DNA of 64,000 nucleotides, taken from contig CAXXKX010000005.1 in assembly GCA_963676655.2 (NCBI GenBank), positions 248,001 through 312,000 of the forward strand, given 5' to 3'. A model generated the notes under the pieces. That model had not been told where the DNA came from. It saw only the letters and a program-made list of their open reading frames with translations, and searched no databases. Position 1 is the stretch's first letter. Each line of letters begins with the position of its first letter. The DNA comes from G963676655 sp963676655 (GTDB lineage: Bacteria > Verrucomicrobiota > Lentisphaeria > Victivallales > Victivallaceae). A program made the translations under genes and the position numbers. Shown piece after piece: positions 8,530 to 15,766 of the stretch.

Positions 8530-9060
8530 ATGTCAGCGAAGAAATTCATTCTGGCCGCGGGAATCGTATGCATATTGAGCAGCGCAGCATTTGCTGATGA
8601 AGTGCTGTTCGCAAACGGGAAAGCGGAAAACGCGAAATTTTCACGCAAAATAGTACCTTCTCCTGATAATCCGAAAAATAAAGTTCTCGATTTCACAGTT
8701 GCGGCAAAAGGCGGCGGTATCAGTGCGACTCTGACAAATCACGACTGGAGCAAATTCAAGACCCTCGAGTTGAAATTTTTTTCCAAGGAAAAAACGGATG
8801 CAAAATTGATGATTATTCTTGACTCTCAACCGAAGGATCTGGACCGGAAAAAAAGTTGGAGCTACCTGTCCAAACAAATCAATATCAAAGGACAAGGCTG
8901 GATAACTGTAAATGTAGACCTGGCAAAAATGGGCAAAGCCCGTAAAGCAGTCGGACTGAAACAAATTGACAAATTCAGCATCAGCAGTAAAGGCTGGAAT
9001 ATAAAACCGGTCAAAACCACCATGCTTTATATTGGCGAAATCAAACTGATCTCAAAATAA
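8530..9060 (+). CDS. small secreted carbohydrate-binding-like protein
   Basis: 176 residues from the ATG at 8530, preceded by AAGGAGA; the frame is open further upstream but only this start gives a signal peptide (cut near AFA/DE). The mature protein is one beta-rich domain: ISATLTNHDWSKFKTLELKFFS, then GWITVNVDLAKMG, and a closing MLYIGEIKLIS strand. This layout resembles jelly-roll modules found at the N-terminus of agarases and related enzymes, but here it stands alone. It has its own promoter and terminator and is divergent from the IclR gene, so it may belong to the same regulon. Exact function unknown. Confidence 0.7.
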   Translation: MSAKKFILAAGIVCILSSAAFADEVLFANGKAENAKFSRKIVPSPDNPKNKVLDFTVAAKGGGISATLTNHDWSKFKTLELKFFSKEKTDAKLMIILDSQPKDLDRKKSWSYLSKQINIKGQGWITVNVDLAKMGKARKAVGLKQIDKFSISSKGWNIKPVKTTMLYIGEIKLISK

Positions 9061-9078
9061 GCATTTAACAATTCACTG

Positions 9079-9110
9079 ATCCCTGTTTCCTGCGAAACAG
9101 GGATTTTTTT
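9079..9110 (+). terminator. rho-independent terminator
   Basis: An 11-bp stem, ATCCCTGTTTC (9079-9089) and GAAACAGGGAT (9094-9104), loop CTGC, followed by a T run. It ends the single-gene unit at 8530-9060. The remaining 9111-9527 is gene-free and carries two REP-like elements and a promoter. Confidence 0.9.
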
Positions 9111-9133
9111 CATCTTCTACACTTTGTGACACA

Positions 9134-9204
9134 AGCCCCAAGCGCTGAAAGCGCGAAATATATTCAGCCCGGGGTGATTGAGCGATAGCGATTGAACCCC
9201 GGGA
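9134..9204 (-). repeat. REP-like element, copy B (inverted)
   Basis: GCGCTGAAAGCGC followed by CCCGGGGTGATTGAGCG...GATTGAACCCCGGG, the reverse complement of copies A and C. With copy C, 108 bases away in opposite orientation, it makes a BIME-like pair. Confidence 0.8.
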
Positions 9205-9311
9205 AATCAGTAAACCAATTTCAAAGCCCTGTAGGGGCGACACATAAAAAATACTGCATCGACTTATTTTTATATTTCACACTTACAGCGCTTAATCTTA
9301 TAGGGAAATCT

Positions 9312-9382
9312 GACCCGGGGTTCAATCGCTACGCTCAATTACCCCGGGCTACAATATGTTAAGCCCCTTCAGGGCTCGAAGG
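9312..9382 (+). repeat. REP-like element, copy C
   Basis: ACCCGGGGTTCAATCGCTAC...CAATTACCCCGGGCT followed by a second palindrome, AGCCCCTTCAGGGCT. Between copies B and C lies AGCCCTGTAGGGGC (about 9225-9238), a further small palindrome of the same style. Confidence 0.8.
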
Positions 9383-9461
9383 AGGTTGATAAACTTTTTT
9401 CAGTCGATAATCACATCTTAAGTCAGATTTCTTTAGCAGTAAAATATCTTGCAATTTCATG

Positions 9462-9490
9462 TTGACAAAATATGCGCCGTAATATATCTT
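9462..9490 (+). promoter_or_regulatory. predicted sigma-70 promoter for the 9528 gene
   Basis: TTGACA (9462-9467), 17-base spacer, TATCTT (9485-9490), about 38 bases before the chosen ATG. Confidence 0.55.
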
Positions 9491-9527
9491 ATATTAGTTA
9501 TAAAAAAAAGTATGAAGGGGTTTGGTT

Positions 9528-10196
9528 ATGGCAATTCAATTTGTCCCTTGGGAAGATAAAGAGACAGCACAACAGCAGCTTCAAGAATACGTCAGCAGTC
9601 ATCCTGACGCAAAGTTCTATTTTGCTTCAAATGCAACAAGGCCCGACACATCGTTTCTTAAGAACGGCGAAGATATTGTCGCGGAAATTTACCTGAAGTT
9701 TCTGGAAGACGCCATTTCGGATGACGACAGCATCGGTGAAGGTGTATCTTTTCGAAGCGTACTGAAAAAAACCAAAGAACTAAATCCCGATTTTTTCAAA
9801 AAAGAAGAAGAGGTTAAAGAGGAAAAACCTTTAAGCACCAAAATCGACGAACTTTCCAAGAAAAACAAAAAGGTAACCTGGACCATTGCCGGCGCCATCA
9901 CCCTGCTGGTTACTTTTATCGTCGGGACAATTATCATGACCAGGATATTCGGGGAAAGCGCGCCTGACTTCACTTTAACCACGAAAGATTACTCGCAAAT
10001 ACTCAATGACGCGGACCAGCGTATTCAACAAATCAGGAAAACCCGGAAAAAAAATAAAGATTTTGCCGCATTTCAGGCAAAAGAACTCAATAAAAGACTA
10101 AGCAAGTTAAATAAAGGCGAATTATCCAAGGAAGGTCAAAAGAAGCTTGAAGACTTGCTCAACAAAACCCAAAAACTGATGAATGCTCAACCTTGA
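9528..10196 (+). CDS. single-pass membrane protein of unknown function
   Basis: 222 residues starting at the ATG at 9528 (AAGGGG seven bases upstream; an in-frame TTG at 9522 is less likely). The N-terminal about 115 residues are soluble, rich in acidic and lysine residues (FFKKEEEVKEEKP). One transmembrane helix follows (VTWTIAGAITLLVTFIVGTIIM, about 112-133). The C-terminal about 85 residues look helical and highly charged (coiled-coil-like QRIQQIRKTRKKNKDF). There is no signal peptide, so the N-terminus is probably cytoplasmic and the helical tail outside. A pseudopilin gene starts about 50 bases downstream. Not recognised as a known family. Confidence 0.7.
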   Translation: MAIQFVPWEDKETAQQQLQEYVSSHPDAKFYFASNATRPDTSFLKNGEDIVAEIYLKFLEDAISDDDSIGEGVSFRSVLKKTKELNPDFFKKEEEVKEEKPLSTKIDELSKKNKKVTWTIAGAITLLVTFIVGTIIMTRIFGESAPDFTLTTKDYSQILNDADQRIQQIRKTRKKNKDFAAFQAKELNKRLSKLNKGELSKEGQKKLEDLLNKTQKLMNAQP

Positions 10197-10246
10197 ACAT
10201 CGAAGCAACAAGCAAGCCCGGTCAGGGCAATATAAAGGATATTAAC

Positions 10247-10930
10247 ATGAGAAACATTACCAGCAAAAATATAACTCACTCCTCTAAAGTAAATTTCACC
10301 TTAATTGAACTCCTGGTTGTGATCGCCATCATCGGCATCCTCGCCAGTATGCTTTTACCGGCCCTTAACAAAGCCCGCGATAAAGCGTGGCAGATCAATT
10401 GTGCCAGTAATGCAAAACAGGTTTTAAACGCATGGGTTATGTACGGTATCGACAACAACGACTTCGTCCCTCCGACTAACGGACCCCTCGGCTATGCCGG
10501 ATACGGTACGGCTACCATGAGAGCCAATGTTGCCGGCACCGATATTCTGACCGGAAACGGCATGCTGGTGTCATACGCAACTTCAAAAGTTTTCGGCTGC
10601 CAAACCGCCAACAAACTCGAACACAAACCCAAAGGGGTTGAAGCCGAATTAAAGAAAACAGGCAATCTGGTTCTTGGCGCCTTTCTCACACGGGAAACCG
10701 ATCAGGGATTCTTTCCTAAAATATCCCATACCAAGAACGCCAGAAAAGCCGTTATGGTGGAAAATAACGATACCAGCTATCCCTACTTCACCCACTACGG
10801 CAAATACAATAACATCAGCTTTGTTGATGGCCACGTCCAGGGTTTTGTCGACCGGGATGAAAAACTCAACCATAACAGCACCGAAGCCGGAATGGATACC
10901 CTCTGGACAAACGCCGACAACGCCAAGTAA
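10247..10930 (+). CDS. pseudopilin-like protein
   Basis: 227 residues from the ATG at 10247 (AAGGAT upstream). A polar leader of about 15 residues precedes FTLIELLVVIAIIG with Glu5, then the helix continues to KARDKAWQINCASNAKQ, the usual pseudopilin start of the soluble domain. The C-terminus has HYGKYNNISFVDGHVQGFV, a DG motif like that of H-X9-DG family proteins. The residue before Phe+1 is Asn where prepilin peptidase substrates normally have Gly. It is downstream of the single-pass membrane protein gene, the only pseudopilin here not next to a glycan enzyme. Confidence 0.85.
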   Translation: MRNITSKNITHSSKVNFTLIELLVVIAIIGILASMLLPALNKARDKAWQINCASNAKQVLNAWVMYGIDNNDFVPPTNGPLGYAGYGTATMRANVAGTDILTGNGMLVSYATSKVFGCQTANKLEHKPKGVEAELKKTGNLVLGAFLTRETDQGFFPKISHTKNARKAVMVENNDTSYPYFTHYGKYNNISFVDGHVQGFVDRDEKLNHNSTEAGMDTLWTNADNAK

Positions 10931-11197
10931 TCCGTCGGCCTTCTCTATTTTCTTAAAATCAATATTTTATTGATGACCTCCGGGAGCGCTGGTACCCAGA
11001 CCGGCATTCACGGGCGTAATAATTGTTGTCCACGCGGAAATGGGTCGAAAATGCTTCAAACGCAAGCAACCATGAATAATACCATTGAGGAAAAGGTTAT
11101 TGCAAACTTTACCGTATGTCGGTCTGGGGACCAGCGCTTCTGTAGTATGAAAATATACATATGGGGTCATCCAGACCTGAAGTTTCAGCGTTTTATG

Positions 11198-12079
11198 TTA
11201 CTGGGGGATTTCTTTGCTATTCAAATCTTTCTTTTTCTCCAACTTCTTTTGCTTAAATTTAATTGATGTTTTTACATTAATGCCAAAATATGCAAACATA
11301 TCTGGATAATATTCTTTCATTTTGCGCGTGAAAGCTTGCATCAAAGATGGAGTACGGTAGTTAGAGGAATTTAATAAAGTTGTATATTTATTGACTTTGT
11401 ATTTCTTATCAATATTATCAAAAACTCTTTCCTTGACAGCTCTTCTATCCCGGCCTCGAACATAGAAGTATTCTAGGCCTATTTTCCTTGCTTTATCATA
11501 TTTTGACATGACATAAACCGCCGATGCAAAATGCCCAACAATATTCATCTGATGTTCCTTTGAAACATGCAGTTTTTCCCATATATCTCTAGTTCCATAT
11601 TTCAAATAAAACTCTTTTGACCCTTCAATATTGCGGGCAATCATGATTCCTAAACATCTTCCAATATCCATGAAATCAATAGGCTCATAAAGAGAAGATG
11701 CTAGTTCCGGGTTAGCTTTAATAAGTGATATACCTTCCTGCATGTATCTGTCAAGGTATTTGATATCTTCTTTATCAGCCATATATCCCAACATTATCAA
11801 AGAGCCTTTAGTTAATTTCCGGTCTTTTCCCTTGAGTTTATTATTGAGCTCAATAATCTTCAATAGCTCTGATTTGAACAGTGGGTTAAACCGGCTTATC
11901 GGTATTTTTCCTTTAAACCAAGCTGGCGTTGGAAGGTTATCGTCAATATGATAGGTTGGAAATGAAAATTCTATAACGCAAGCGACCATTTCCTCGCTAG
12001 ACATATATTGACTTTTAGCATGAGTTGGTGATGACATGCAAAAAATACAAGTTGAAACAATAAGATAAAATAACTTCAT
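11198..12079 (-). CDS. secreted protein of unknown function in an AT-rich region
   Basis: 293 residues with a signal peptide (MKLFYLIVST..., cut near THA/KS, residue 21). The mature protein is mostly helical and basic, ending in a Lys-rich tail (KQKKLEKKKDLNSKE). Segments such as KGSLIMLGYMADKEDIKYLDRYMQ suggest a helical-repeat fold, but no family was recognised. Base composition is noticeably more AT-rich than the glycan-enzyme modules, and the gene is the last of three minus-strand genes separated by related spacer repeats, so it may have been acquired laterally. About 270 bases downstream (10931-11197) show no supported feature. Confidence 0.6.
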   Translation of the reverse strand: MKLFYLIVSTCIFCMSSPTHAKSQYMSSEEMVACVIEFSFPTYHIDDNLPTPAWFKGKIPISRFNPLFKSELLKIIELNNKLKGKDRKLTKGSLIMLGYMADKEDIKYLDRYMQEGISLIKANPELASSLYEPIDFMDIGRCLGIMIARNIEGSKEFYLKYGTRDIWEKLHVSKEHQMNIVGHFASAVYVMSKYDKARKIGLEYFYVRGRDRRAVKERVFDNIDKKYKVNKYTTLLNSSNYRTPSLMQAFTRKMKEYYPDMFAYFGINVKTSIKFKQKKLEKKKDLNSKEIPQ

Positions 12080-12083
12080 ACCT

Positions 12084-12425
12084 TGGAGTCGCCCCTTTAT
12101 TTATTATATTTGAACGAAAAAACGTCTGAAAAAACGTCTGAAATTGATTTTAAGTTTAATAGGGCTCCATCACAAAAGAATATACCGCTTGCTCCAATAC
12201 ATTGCAAATGATGCAAAAATTTCTCACACTATCCTTGATTTTCTAAAAATTAATTAAACATGGGCGCAGCACCAAAGACTAAAGCCAATAGCGGAGGAGT
12301 GAACCCGTGTTACCACAAATGGGGAATCAAAGCTAAGACACCAAAGATTTAAGTCAATAGTGGAGTCCCAACCCCGTATTTTTTTCGGAAGCCTGACCCT
12401 GTATTTTTTCTGACCCCGTATTTTT
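12084..12425 (-). repeat. spacer repeat unit 1 of the AT-rich gene array
   Basis: 342 bases without a gene. 12201-12245 matches 13069-13113 with two differences in 45 bases; 12266-12297 matches 13135-13166 with about six differences in 32; both units end near GGAGTCGCCC (12084-12096 and 12988-12997). A third related block (ACACCAAAGATTTAAGTCAATAGTGG) is at about 12338-12363. The right end carries three spaced copies of ACCC(C/T)GTATTTTTT (about 12371-12427), which on the minus strand read AATACGGGGT. Confidence 0.7.
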
Positions 12426-12878
12426 TTATTGTTCAAAACACCCCCATCCATCATTTCGTCCCCCAAGTGTTTTAGCAATTGCATCAAGCTCCTCCTCAAA
12501 TGATGTAATTGCGGCATGTTTTGGCACCATATGTTTAATGACAACAACATCCCAGGGTAATTCTTTGATGCAAGAAGTATTTTTCAGTGTAACTTTATAG
12601 CTCATTTTTGAAAAATGCTCACCGAATTCCGCAGCATTTTCTTCGCTGGGAAAAACAACTGTAAAGCTAATGTATCGTGCTTTTGACAGATCATCTCCAC
12701 TTGCCTGCATTCTGCGCAATACATCGCCGTTTTCATCGTTGGGAAAAGACAGAGAATTCGTCATAGTGCGAGCTCCAAACAAGTGATTATACATGAAAAA
12801 AAAGCATCCATAAATCATCGCAATTATCAAAACAATCAAATAAAATATTCTTACTGCAGAACGCTTTAATTTACTCAT
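12426..12878 (-). CDS. membrane-anchored RraB-like protein
   Basis: 150 residues. One N-terminal transmembrane helix (IFYLIVLIIAMIYGCFFF, about 11-28) precedes a domain matching the RraB/DUF1260 fold: DVLRRMQASGDDLSKARYISFTVVFPSEENAAEFGE, then the terminal DAIAKTLGGRNDGWGCFE motif. Classical RraB is a soluble inhibitor of RNase E in Proteobacteria; an anchored version outside that group is unlikely to have the same role, and many RraB-domain proteins are of unknown function. It lies in the AT-rich array between two spacer repeat units, on the same strand as its neighbours. Family assignment fairly good, function inferred only weakly. Confidence 0.65.
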   Translation of the reverse strand: MSKLKRSAVRIFYLIVLIIAMIYGCFFFMYNHLFGARTMTNSLSFPNDENGDVLRRMQASGDDLSKARYISFTVVFPSEENAAEFGEHFSKMSYKVTLKNTSCIKELPWDVVVIKHMVPKHAAITSFEEELDAIAKTLGGRNDGWGCFEQ

Positions 12879-12984
12879 TTGTATTTCACTTTAATCTTAT
12901 ACTTTATACTTGTTTTGAAAAATCATGGCAAAGGGGATTACACCATACAAATGGGGCGAATCCTTCGCTGCTGACTTCTTGCTG

Positions 12985-13170
12985 CATATTGGGAGTCGCC
13001 CTTTATAAAATTTGAACTTAAACTTTTTCGGGAATCATCTCAATCCAATATAACGCTTATTTCCAGGCATTGCAAATGATGCGAAAATCTCTCACACTAT
13101 CCTTGATTTTCTAGAATATAATAAAAAAATTGGAGCAGCCCCTAAGACCAAAGTCAACAGCGGAGGGCTA
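12985..13170 (-). repeat. spacer repeat unit 2 of the AT-rich gene array
   Basis: Second copy of the spacer described at 12084-12425, with the shared blocks GGAGTCGCCC, ATTGCAAATGATGC...CCTTGATTTTCTA and GCAGCCCCTAAGACC...GCGGAGG in the same order and orientation. The whole 12879-13220 stretch (342 bases) has no supported gene. Confidence 0.7.
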
Positions 13171-13220
13171 TCACCGTATTAGCCTTACCCAGTGTTAGCT
13201 ATCTGAACATTTCCACTGAT

Positions 13221-13694
13221 TTATTTTTTAGAATTTAATTTTTCTTTTCTTTTATTAAGCTTGATTTTGTACGTAGAAGATGATATAATCTTTTTTCCGG
13301 ATAAAGATACCATCGCTGATACTAAATAAATCCCCGGTTCAGAATTAATGATATACTGTTCAATAATGATAATATTGCTATTGGCTTTGATCGTTTTTTG
13401 TATAATAGTGGAGTTGTTTTTTGAAGTTGCAGGCTTCCAATATATTATTTTGCCAGATTGTTCGTCTTTACACTTAATGACAACATTCGATGTGTCTTTC
13501 ATAAGCTCAATGTTATAATCATTTTGCGACTTATTTATTATTTTTAATTTTAGCTCTTTGTATCCCTGGTCAATTTCTTTTGACAAATTCATAAACTCAA
13601 GAGACAACAATTTATCTTGTTCTTCATCCGGACAACAACCTATTATTACACTTTCGATAAAAATACATAGTAGGATAAATAAATATTTTTTCAT
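13221..13694 (-). CDS. lipoprotein of unknown function
   Basis: 157 residues with a lipobox (SVIIGC, Cys20) and AGGAC upstream of the ATG. The mature part alternates short hydrophobic strands (YKELKLKIINKS; IIIIEQYIINSEPGIYLVSAMVSLSGKKI), suggesting an immunoglobulin-like beta sandwich. The tail is Lys/Ser-rich. It is the first of three minus-strand genes in the AT-rich array. No family recognised. Confidence 0.6.
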   Translation of the reverse strand: MKKYLFILLCIFIESVIIGCCPDEEQDKLLSLEFMNLSKEIDQGYKELKLKIINKSQNDYNIELMKDTSNVVIKCKDEQSGKIIYWKPATSKNNSTIIQKTIKANSNIIIIEQYIINSEPGIYLVSAMVSLSGKKIISSSTYKIKLNKRKEKLNSKK

Positions 13695-14640
13695 TTTTTG
13701 TCCTCATTTATTTTTTCAATAATACATTGTAAATACTTTCTTCTGCAAATTTGAATCGCCGAAATATTGGACGATAGCAGATGTCTCCCATATTTTCAAA
13801 ATATATAGGAGGGAACTGCGTTTCATTTTTTCCCACTATTTTCATATTTCATTGGTTCTATTATATAAAGTTTCATTCCGGGTTTCATCTCGATAGAATA
13901 TACATCTGATTATAAGCCCCTGCAAGTTTCACTGTAAATATTCCATTTCGCTTTCAGCCAATATCGTGATGTGATGTTTGTTTCCCTGATAGTGCCCCCG
14001 TTAATAAGTCCGGCTCCCAGAATCCCAATGCAAAGGTTGATATTACTCCGGCTGATAATTACGTTGCTTTATATGTCGCCCATTCAGGGCTTTTAATGTT
14101 TTTAACTGTTCCCGGGGTTCAATCGCAAATTCGCCGTTCGGAGTCCGGCTCCTACGATCACCCCGCAAGGGTATGCACCCCCGTTAAAAGGCTACTGTTA
14201 TGTGCCGCGCTTTCAGCGCTATTCAATAAATGCAATATGATTATATACCAGACGACTAATTAGTAATTAGAATTGTTGAAAAGGGCACATCCCTTTTTCT
14301 CCCTGTTGTTTTTTCTTTCAGCTTTAATCTTTAAGCCTTCATCCTTAGCATGACTATGTCCGACGATCATCATCTTTAAGTCTTTCCCTCATTCGATGTT
14401 TGATATTCAAAGTATTTTTGTGTAGGGCGAGTGTCTCACGAGCCGCACGTCTGCGCGTCATGTCCGGCTCAACGGCAGGGATATGCATCCCCGTTTGCAA
14501 GTTTCGCCATCCAAATATTTATGACCAAGCGAAAGCCTTCCAATAAATTCAATTTCCGGTGATACAAATAGATCTCTACCCTCAAGAAAAGACTAATGCG
14601 TTACCTCAAACTGCATTTTTTTTCGTTTTTTTTGATACAG
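13695..14640. other. gene-free accessory region with degenerate repeats
   Basis: About 950 bases with no supportable gene. It holds a possible decayed third spacer unit (around 13745-13915, CGGGTTTCATCTCGATAGAATATAC resembling GGGAATCATCTCAATCCAATATAAC of unit 2), REP-like copy D (14089-14245), and three variants of a TGCA(C/T)CCCCGTT motif near 13995, 14174 and 14475. Confidence 0.5.
14089..14245 (+). repeat. REP-like element, copy D, interrupted
   Basis: Starts GCTTTTAATGTTTTTAACTG then CCCGGGGTTCAATCGC as in copy A, and ends in the identical 47 bases found at 1782-1828. The middle differs: instead of about 27 bases closing the CCCGGGG stem, there are about 75 bases including GGAGTCCGGCTCC and TATGCACCCCCGTT, as if another element had replaced or entered the hairpin. 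Confidence 0.75.
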
Positions 14641-14645
14641 GGGGG

Positions 14646-14701
14646 TTGACCGCAAACGGTTGCGGTTGTATTATAGAAATAGCACCGCAAACGGTTGCGG
14701 T
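14646..14701 (+). promoter_or_regulatory. promoter with twin LacI-type operators
   Basis: -35 TTGACC (14646-14651), 17-base spacer, -10 TATTAT (14669-14674). The 18-bp near-palindrome ACCGCAAACGGTTGCGGT occurs twice, at 14649-14666 (overlapping the -35 and spacer) and 14684-14701, centres 35 bases apart. Arms ACCGCAA/TTGCGGT around a CG centre are typical of LacI-family sites. The LacI gene starts at 14726, so autoregulation of this operon is very likely. Confidence 0.85.
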
Positions 14702-14725
14702 ATAAAATTGAAGGCAAAACATGCT

Positions 14726-15766
14726 ATGAACCGAAACAAAGTCTACACAATTAAAGACATAGCTGAAAACGTCGGGGTTGCGCCAAGTACGGTATCACGG
14801 GTACTGAACAACTCCGCCTCAAAGATTCCTATTGCCGAAAAAACCCGTAAGAAAGTTATGGATGCGGCCAGGAAACTTAATTATTCACCAAATGTAAACG
14901 CACGGCGTTTAACCCGCAAAGACACCAACACTATCGCAATCCTGCTGCCGTCCTGTGTTGTTGAAGGACGCAATATATTTTCCGACTTCACCCTTGTAAG
15001 AATGCTTGAAGGAGTGGAGGAAGCAATCCTCAAACAGGAATACCGTCTGCTGATGGTATTTAAAAGTGAAAAGTTCATTGCCCGTCGCGAATATTTGAGG
15101 CTGTTCCATGAAGGCAGTATTGACGGCCTGATTATCTGGGGCTACAATTACCTTGACAATTATATCGACGACCTTCGGGATTATCCGGTGGTCCTTACGA
15201 ACTCGCGTCCGCTGGATTCGGCCGGCATTAATTTTGTCGGACACGATAATTTCAACGCCGCCAGGATCATTACCCAAATGGCAATCGATAAAGGACACAA
15301 ACGCCTGATATACATCATGGGCTCAAAAGAAGTTTCGATAGCCCATGAAAGGTATAACGGCTTCAAGCAGGCGGTAATAGATAACGGACTGCCTCAGGAT
15401 GGCATTGATTTTCTTCAGGGCAGTTTCTTTATCGAAGACGGTCATCAGACAATGTTGAAACTCTACGAATCGGGACGAATTAAAGATTTTGACGCCATAA
15501 TCTGCGCCAATGACGACACTGCAATCGGCTGCTACCGGGCCGCAGCGGAACTGGGAATAAAAATCCCCGAAGATATCGCGATAACCGGTGGTGACGGTGT
15601 CCAGCCGCACCTGGAACTGAATCCAACGTTGACGACATTTCAGGCTGATTGTGCCGAAATGGGGCGGGTCGCGGTGGTCAGGCTGCTTGAACTGATTAAA
15701 AAGAAACGCAAAAAACCGTGTCTTGATCTTATACCCGCTCAATTTAAACCGGGAGCCAGTCTGTAA
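14726..15766 (+). CDS. LacI-family transcriptional regulator
   Basis: 346 residues from the ATG at 14726; upstream in-frame codons run through the operators, so the longer reading is unlikely. The N-terminal HTH is classic: YTIKDIAENVGVAPSTVSRVLNNS, then the hinge region (NYSPNVNARRLTRKDTNTIAI). The periplasmic-binding-like sensor domain follows (DFDAIICANDDTAIGCYRAAAELGIKIPEDIAITGGDG). It should repress its own promoter through the twin ACCGCAA...TTGCGGT sites until a sugar ligand binds. Its stop overlaps the start of the sulfatase gene (TAATG), so regulator, sulfatase, pseudopilin, mutarotase-like and giant enzyme genes probably form one operon. Confidence 0.93.
   Translation: MNRNKVYTIKDIAENVGVAPSTVSRVLNNSASKIPIAEKTRKKVMDAARKLNYSPNVNARRLTRKDTNTIAILLPSCVVEGRNIFSDFTLVRMLEGVEEAILKQEYRLLMVFKSEKFIARREYLRLFHEGSIDGLIIWGYNYLDNYIDDLRDYPVVLTNSRPLDSAGINFVGHDNFNAARIITQMAIDKGHKRLIYIMGSKEVSIAHERYNGFKQAVIDNGLPQDGIDFLQGSFFIEDGHQTMLKLYESGRIKDFDAIICANDDTAIGCYRAAAELGIKIPEDIAITGGDGVQPHLELNPTLTTFQADCAEMGRVAVVRLLELIKKKRKKPCLDLIPAQFKPGASL

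Noticed and set aside
9472..9696. Plus-strand 74-codon open frame overlapping the start of the 9528 gene
   Set aside because: No RBS, overlaps the better supported frame that has a promoter, RBS and membrane helix.
10967..11170. Short minus-strand open frame ending LGTSAPGGHQ
   Set aside because: 67 codons with no RBS, no recognisable domain and no paralogue in the window; could be a decayed fragment but cannot be supported.
12254..12550. 98-codon minus-strand open frame across the RraB gene end and spacer
   Set aside because: It overlaps the RraB-like gene in another frame and most of it translates spacer repeats.
12080..13220. Integron attC sites between the AT-rich genes
   Set aside because: The cassette-like layout suggested it, but no GTTRRRY/RYYYAAC core pairs in the right order and no attC-like foldback were found in either spacer, and no integrase is present.
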